10,123 nucleotides of DNA, from positions 1-10,123 of the forward strand of contig JABUUX010000304.1 of NCBI GenBank assembly GCA_021442965.1, given 5' to 3'. The notes beneath the pieces are model-generated. The model was given only the letters and a program-made list of their open reading frames with translations. It did not search any database and was not told where the DNA came from. Positions 7,383-10,123 of this stretch are shown in pieces. The position numbers were made by a program, and so were the translations under genes. Numbering within the stretch: position 1 is the stretch's first letter; the number at the start of each line of letters is the position of its first letter. The stretch is from Treponema sp. (GTDB taxonomy: Bacteria; Spirochaetota; Spirochaetia; Treponematales; Treponemataceae).

Positions 7383-7407
7383 ATATCCTCCTGCAAGGTT
7401 ATTATTT

Positions 7408-7442
7408 ATCCGGATGCTTATTATGCATCCGGATTTTTTTTT
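7408..7442 (+). terminator. Intrinsic terminator of the transporter operon
   Basis: A perfect 10-bp stem, ATCCGGATGC (7408-7417) with GCATCCGGAT (7425-7434), has a TTATTAT loop and runs into nine T residues. The right arm and loop also encode the last codons and stop of the convergent AraC-family gene. On the minus strand the hairpin is followed by a mixed A/T stretch rather than a T-run, so it is mainly a plus-strand terminator. Confidence 0.9.
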
Positions 7443-8209
7443 CTTCTAAACTGAAGAGGTGATACACCATTAGATTTTTTAAATGACCTAATAAAATTTT
7501 CACAGGCTGTGTATCCGCAGGCTTCTGCAATTTCATTTACTGTCATCTCTGTAGTTTCAAGAAGATTTTTAGCCTTTGCATCTAAAAGAGTGTGTATGTC
7601 ATCAGCAGGAGATATCCCGAATCTTTCCTTATAAAGATTTGTAAAATGGCTTCTTGTAAGTCCAAAATCATCTGACATTAAATTCACATTCCATTTTTCA
7701 GGATTTTGCATAACTTTTTTTCTAAGATTAAATAACTTGAAATTCAAATCATTTTCTCTTTTTATTTTAGAAGTTGGAAATTTTCTTATTTCAGAAAGTT
7801 CACTCATTACATTTGCACAAGCAAGTCCTATAGCTGTATCTTGATTTGTCATTTTTTCTGTAAGTGCCCAAGTGATAAATTTCATTTGGGTCTTATAAAC
7901 TGCAGAAACTGAAATATAAAATATTTCATCAAAGGGCAAATCTACATTAAAGAAAAAATCTTCATCTGCTTCAAATTTAATGTAATCATAAATGAGTTCA
8001 CCGGAAACAGCCTTATAAAACTGAGGAGTTCCTGATCTGAAAATAATACAAGCATCCGAGTCCGTTTGTATATTAATACCATTCAGGCTGATAATAACAG
8101 GATCATAAAAGTGAAGAAATGTAAATTTTGTAGATACATGAGGATGACTAAAGCAGAAACCCGGTTCTTCATCCTTTTTGTAAAATCCACCAAATACAGA
8201 AACACTCAT
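7421..8209 (-). CDS. AraC-family transcriptional regulator
   Basis: This is an AraC/XylS-type regulator of 262 residues from the ATG at 8209. The N-terminal part resembles an AraC sugar-sensing cupin domain (HPHVSTKF, LNGINIQTDSDACIIFRSG). The C-terminal 100 residues hold the two AraC helix-turn-helix motifs: DDFGLTRSHFTNLYKERFGISP, then LLETTEMTVNEIAEACGYTACENFIRSFKKSNGVSPLQFR, a classic family signature. A TTG at 8245 would add 12 residues but has no ribosome site; the ATG has AGGGA 13 bases upstream, which is also not ideal, so the start is uncertain. It converges on the transporter operon and is its likely regulator, with the sugar as probable effector; that link is inferred from position. 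The final NPDA codons and the stop lie in the operon terminator. Confidence 0.85.
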   Translation of the reverse strand: MSVSVFGGFYKKDEEPGFCFSHPHVSTKFTFLHFYDPVIISLNGINIQTDSDACIIFRSGTPQFYKAVSGELIYDYIKFEADEDFFFNVDLPFDEIFYISVSAVYKTQMKFITWALTEKMTNQDTAIGLACANVMSELSEIRKFPTSKIKRENDLNFKLFNLRKKVMQNPEKWNVNLMSDDFGLTRSHFTNLYKERFGISPADDIHTLLDAKAKNLLETTEMTVNEIAEACGYTACENFIRSFKKSNGVSPLQFRRKKNPDA

Positions 8210-8253
8210 CTTAATAATTTTATCCCTATATATAATATAAGGCAAATTTTTAA

Positions 8254-8265
8254 TAAAACGTTTAA
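8254..8265. promoter_or_regulatory. Palindromic AAACGTTT-centred site, candidate operator (copy 2)
   Basis: TAAAACGTTTAA is the exact reverse complement of the 12-mer at 2406-2417. The flanks extend the imperfect palindrome to 8253-8266. It lies about 45 bp upstream of the AraC-family ATG and about 85 bp before sufS, so it could act on either divergent gene. The regulatory role is inferred. Confidence 0.3.
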
Positions 8266-8349
8266 TATCATTATTTTCATCATCTTTGTTGGAAATTATT
8301 AAAAATACAACATCTTTTATTTTCTTTGTTTTTTAAGTATATTTTACAT

Positions 8350-9573
8350 ATGTCCGAGATTAATAAATATAGAAAAGATTTCCCCTTTTTCTCTCAAAAT
8401 CCAGAAAAAGGTCTTATATATTTTGACAATGCAGCAACCACACACAGACCTTATCTTGTAATTGATGCAATGACACATTTCCATGCCACTCAAAATGCAA
8501 ATCCTCTTAGGGGACTTTATGCATTAAGTGAAAGAGCAACTAAAGCATATGAAGATGCACGTTGCACTGTTGCACAATTTCTTAATGCTTCTCGCCCGGA
8601 AGAAATTATTTTTACAAGAAATACAACAGAAGGCCTTAATCTTATTGCATATACATACGGAATGGACAATATCCATGAAGGAGATGAAATAGTTGTATCC
8701 ATTATGGAGCATCATTCAAATATTCTTCCATGGCAAATGCTGTGTAAAACAAAAGGTGCAGTCCTTAATTTTTTGGAATGCGACTCTCAAGGGAACATAC
8801 CTGAATCTGAATTCTCTAAAATTACACCAAAAACGAAAATCGTTTCTGTAGGTCATGTATCAAATGTTCTGGGAATAACAAATCCTGTAAAAAAAATTGC
8901 TGACATTGCTCATAAGTATGGAGCCATTATGGTCGTTGACGGTGCCCAAAGTGCTCCTCATTTTAAGATAGATGTTCAGGATATTGGAGCTGATTTTTAT
9001 GCTGTGTCAGCTCATAAATTTGGCGGACCTATGGGAATTGGAGCCCTGTACGGTAAATACGAACTATTGAATAACATGAGTCCTTTTCTTCGTGGTGGAG
9101 AAATGATTGAATATGTTACAAAAGAAAACGCAACATGGGCCGAAGTTCCTCATAAATTTGAAGCCGGTACTGTAAATGCTTCTGGAGCTGTAGGAATGGC
9201 GGCCGCTATACGGTATCTAAATGCTGTAGGACTTGAATTAATAGAAAATCATTGTAACAGTCTTTCCCAAATTATGATTGAAGGTCTAAAAAACATCCCG
9301 TTTATTCATATTTTAGGTAATGACAACCCTTCAAATCATTCAGGTATCATTACTTTTACTTTGGACGGGGTGCATCCTCATGATATAGCAAGTCTTTTGA
9401 GTGATGAAAACATAGCCATTCGGGCAGGTCATCATTGTGCTCAACCTTTAGGAAAATATCTTAATGTACAATCGTCTGCAAGAGCCAGTATGTATCTTTA
9501 CAACACAGAAGATGAAGTTAATAGTTTTCTTGAAAAAATAGCAAAAGTCCGACATTGGTCAGGTTTGGAATAA
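8350..9573 (+). CDS. sufS: Cysteine desulfurase, SufS type (group II)
   Basis: This PLP-dependent enzyme takes sulfur from L-cysteine as a persulfide for iron-sulfur cluster assembly, releasing alanine. At 407 residues it matches the usual SufS length. Visible landmarks are FDNAATTHRP near the N-terminus, the EHHSNILPWQ segment with the cofactor-stacking histidine, VDGAQSAPH, the PLP lysine Lys223 in SAHKFGGPMGIGALYG, and the catalytic Cys363 in RAGHHCAQP. The short Cys loop is typical of group II enzymes, which need an acceptor such as SufU or SufE. The ATG at 8350 is chosen; an in-frame TTG at 8326 would add eight residues not expected in SufS. No strong ribosome site is seen. The gene is divergent from the AraC-family gene and is followed 16 bp later by sufU. 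Confidence 0.93.
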   Translation: MSEINKYRKDFPFFSQNPEKGLIYFDNAATTHRPYLVIDAMTHFHATQNANPLRGLYALSERATKAYEDARCTVAQFLNASRPEEIIFTRNTTEGLNLIAYTYGMDNIHEGDEIVVSIMEHHSNILPWQMLCKTKGAVLNFLECDSQGNIPESEFSKITPKTKIVSVGHVSNVLGITNPVKKIADIAHKYGAIMVVDGAQSAPHFKIDVQDIGADFYAVSAHKFGGPMGIGALYGKYELLNNMSPFLRGGEMIEYVTKENATWAEVPHKFEAGTVNASGAVGMAAAIRYLNAVGLELIENHCNSLSQIMIEGLKNIPFIHILGNDNPSNHSGIITFTLDGVHPHDIASLLSDENIAIRAGHHCAQPLGKYLNVQSSARASMYLYNTEDEVNSFLEKIAKVRHWSGLE

Positions 9574-9589
9574 TATGAGGTAAATCCCT

Positions 9590-10021
9590 ATGGATACAAA
9601 AGAATTATACAGAGAAATTTTAAACGAGCATAACATTAATCCTTTACACAAAGCAGAAATGTCTTCCCCTTCTCTTTCATGTAATGGAGTAAACCCTTCT
9701 TGTGGAGATGAAATAACACTGAATATTAAATTCGATGAAGCCGATGCAAAAGTAATAGATGCCAGTTTTACAGGAAGTGGATGTGCCATTAGTCAGGCCT
9801 CCGTTGATATGATGGCAGAGCTTATTATTGGAAAATCAAAAGAAGAAGCTCTTCGTCTGGCTGATATTTTTGATCGAATGATTAAAGGTTCAGTAACAGA
9901 TGAAGAACTTGAAAACTTAGACGAAGCCGCAGCGCTTCAGGATATTTCCCATATGCCGGCACGAGTAAAATGTGCAATGCTTGGATGGCGTACGCTAAAA
10001 GAAATGCTTGGAGTAAAATAG
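9590..10021 (+). CDS. sufU: SufU, zinc-dependent sulfurtransferase / sulfur acceptor for SufS
   Basis: This 143-residue protein is the partner that takes the persulfide from SufS in organisms of the SufU type. It shows the family's conserved residues: Cys38 and Asp40 in NPSCGD, Cys65 in GSGCAIS and Cys128 in ARVKCAMLGW. In the Bacillus homologue the corresponding residues bind zinc, with the first cysteine able to accept sulfur. The roughly 20-residue insertion between the second and third cysteines distinguishes SufU from the IscU scaffold and is present (about 99-120). The GAGG ribosome site (9577-9580) lies nine bases before the ATG. It sits 16 bp after sufS, so the two form an operon. Nothing is truncated. 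The SufB, SufC and SufD scaffold genes are not in this window. Confidence 0.93.
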   Translation: MDTKELYREILNEHNINPLHKAEMSSPSLSCNGVNPSCGDEITLNIKFDEADAKVIDASFTGSGCAISQASVDMMAELIIGKSKEEALRLADIFDRMIKGSVTDEELENLDEAAALQDISHMPARVKCAMLGWRTLKEMLGVK

Positions 10022-10024
10022 ATA

Positions 10025-10068
10025 AAAAAAAGGACTGTCCTTCACATTGAACTGACAGTCCTTTTTTT
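10025..10068. terminator. Bidirectional intrinsic terminator between sufU and tRNA-Arg
   Basis: GGACTGTC (10032-10039) pairs with GACAGTCC (10054-10061), extended by seven A-T pairs using the flanking A-run and T-run. The loop itself can form a small TTCA/TGAA stem. T residues follow the stem on both strands, so it can end sufU transcription rightward and the tRNA transcript leftward. It begins four bases after the sufU stop. Confidence 0.9.
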
Positions 10069-10123
10069 GACGCTTGCCTGACTCGAACAGGCGACCCTGT
10101 GCTTAGAAGGCACATGCTCTAAT
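10068..10123 (-). tRNA. tRNA-Arg (anticodon TCT), 5' part outside the window
   Basis: Read on the minus strand, the end of the D stem (GAGC), the anticodon stem TGTGC/GCACA with loop CTTCTAA, a five-base variable loop (GGGTC), and the T arm GCCTG-TTCGAGT-CAGGC are complete. They are followed by the acceptor strand AAGCGTC and discriminator A. The anticodon TCT reads AGA arginine codons. The 5' acceptor strand and most of the D arm lie beyond the right edge. The 3' CCA is not encoded, because the next bases are an A-run, so it must be added by the nucleotidyltransferase. Confidence 0.92.

Noticed and set aside
7133..7396. Minus-strand frame of 87 residues
   Set aside because: It is antisense to the conserved C-terminal part of the yjfF-like permease, with no domain.
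8066..8302. Plus-strand frame of 78 residues
   Set aside because: It is antisense to the N-terminal half of the AraC-family gene and extends into the AT-rich divergent intergenic region.
8326..8349. Upstream TTG start for sufS
   Set aside because: It adds eight hydrophobic residues not expected in SufS; the ATG at 8350 gives the usual length.
9882..10115. Minus-strand frame of 77 residues across the right edge of sufU
   Set aside because: It spans the tRNA and terminator and is antisense to sufU, so it cannot be a real coding sequence.
1..10123. CRISPR array, insertion sequence or transposase
   Set aside because: No regularly spaced repeats, transposase motifs or terminal inverted repeats were seen; the only repeats are the short pairs listed.

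Overview
The window looks like chromosomal DNA from a host-associated spirochaete, most likely a gut or rumen Treponema. This is an inference. It rests on the low-GC coding style, lipoproteins with relaxed spirochaetal lipoboxes, a YtfQ-type binding protein made as a lipoprotein, a degenerate short C1-type helix-turn-helix gene of the kind common in treponemes, and a SufS-SufU pair. No taxonomic marker is present.

Left region (1-2151, minus strand). A promoter near 2208-2236 reads leftward into a two-gene unit. The first gene is a 239-residue protein with a complete SPASM iron-sulfur domain but no radical SAM CxxxCxxC half. Eight bases later comes a lipoprotein of the GExH (ChaN/erythromycin-esterase-like) superfamily, which runs off the left edge. 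This part is visibly more AT-rich than the rest. Its function is unknown, and it is the most unusual part of the window.

Intergenic region (2152-2585). It holds the leftward promoter, the decayed remains of a small helix-turn-helix repressor gene (2271 to about 2430), an AAACGTTT-centred palindrome, an 11-bp direct repeat 42 bp apart, and the leader of the transporter operon.

Central region (2586-7382, plus strand). This is a complete four-gene CUT2 sugar ABC transporter resembling the E. coli galactofuranose system YtfQ-YtfR-YtfT-YjfF: lipoprotein binding protein, double-domain ATPase and two different permeases. A hairpin between the binding-protein and ATPase genes probably reduces expression of the distal genes. 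The last three genes overlap or abut. The operon ends at a strong intrinsic terminator at 7408-7442.

Convergent to it is an AraC-family regulator (7421-8209, minus strand), the likely local controller. Its last codons and stop lie inside the terminator hairpin. A 12-bp palindrome occurs upstream of both this regulator and the transporter operon.

Right region (8350-10123). A type II cysteine desulfurase (sufS) and the Zn-dependent sulfur acceptor sufU are read rightward. They end at a bidirectional hairpin terminator that directly abuts the 3' end of a minus-strand tRNA-Arg(TCT), whose 5' part is outside the window.
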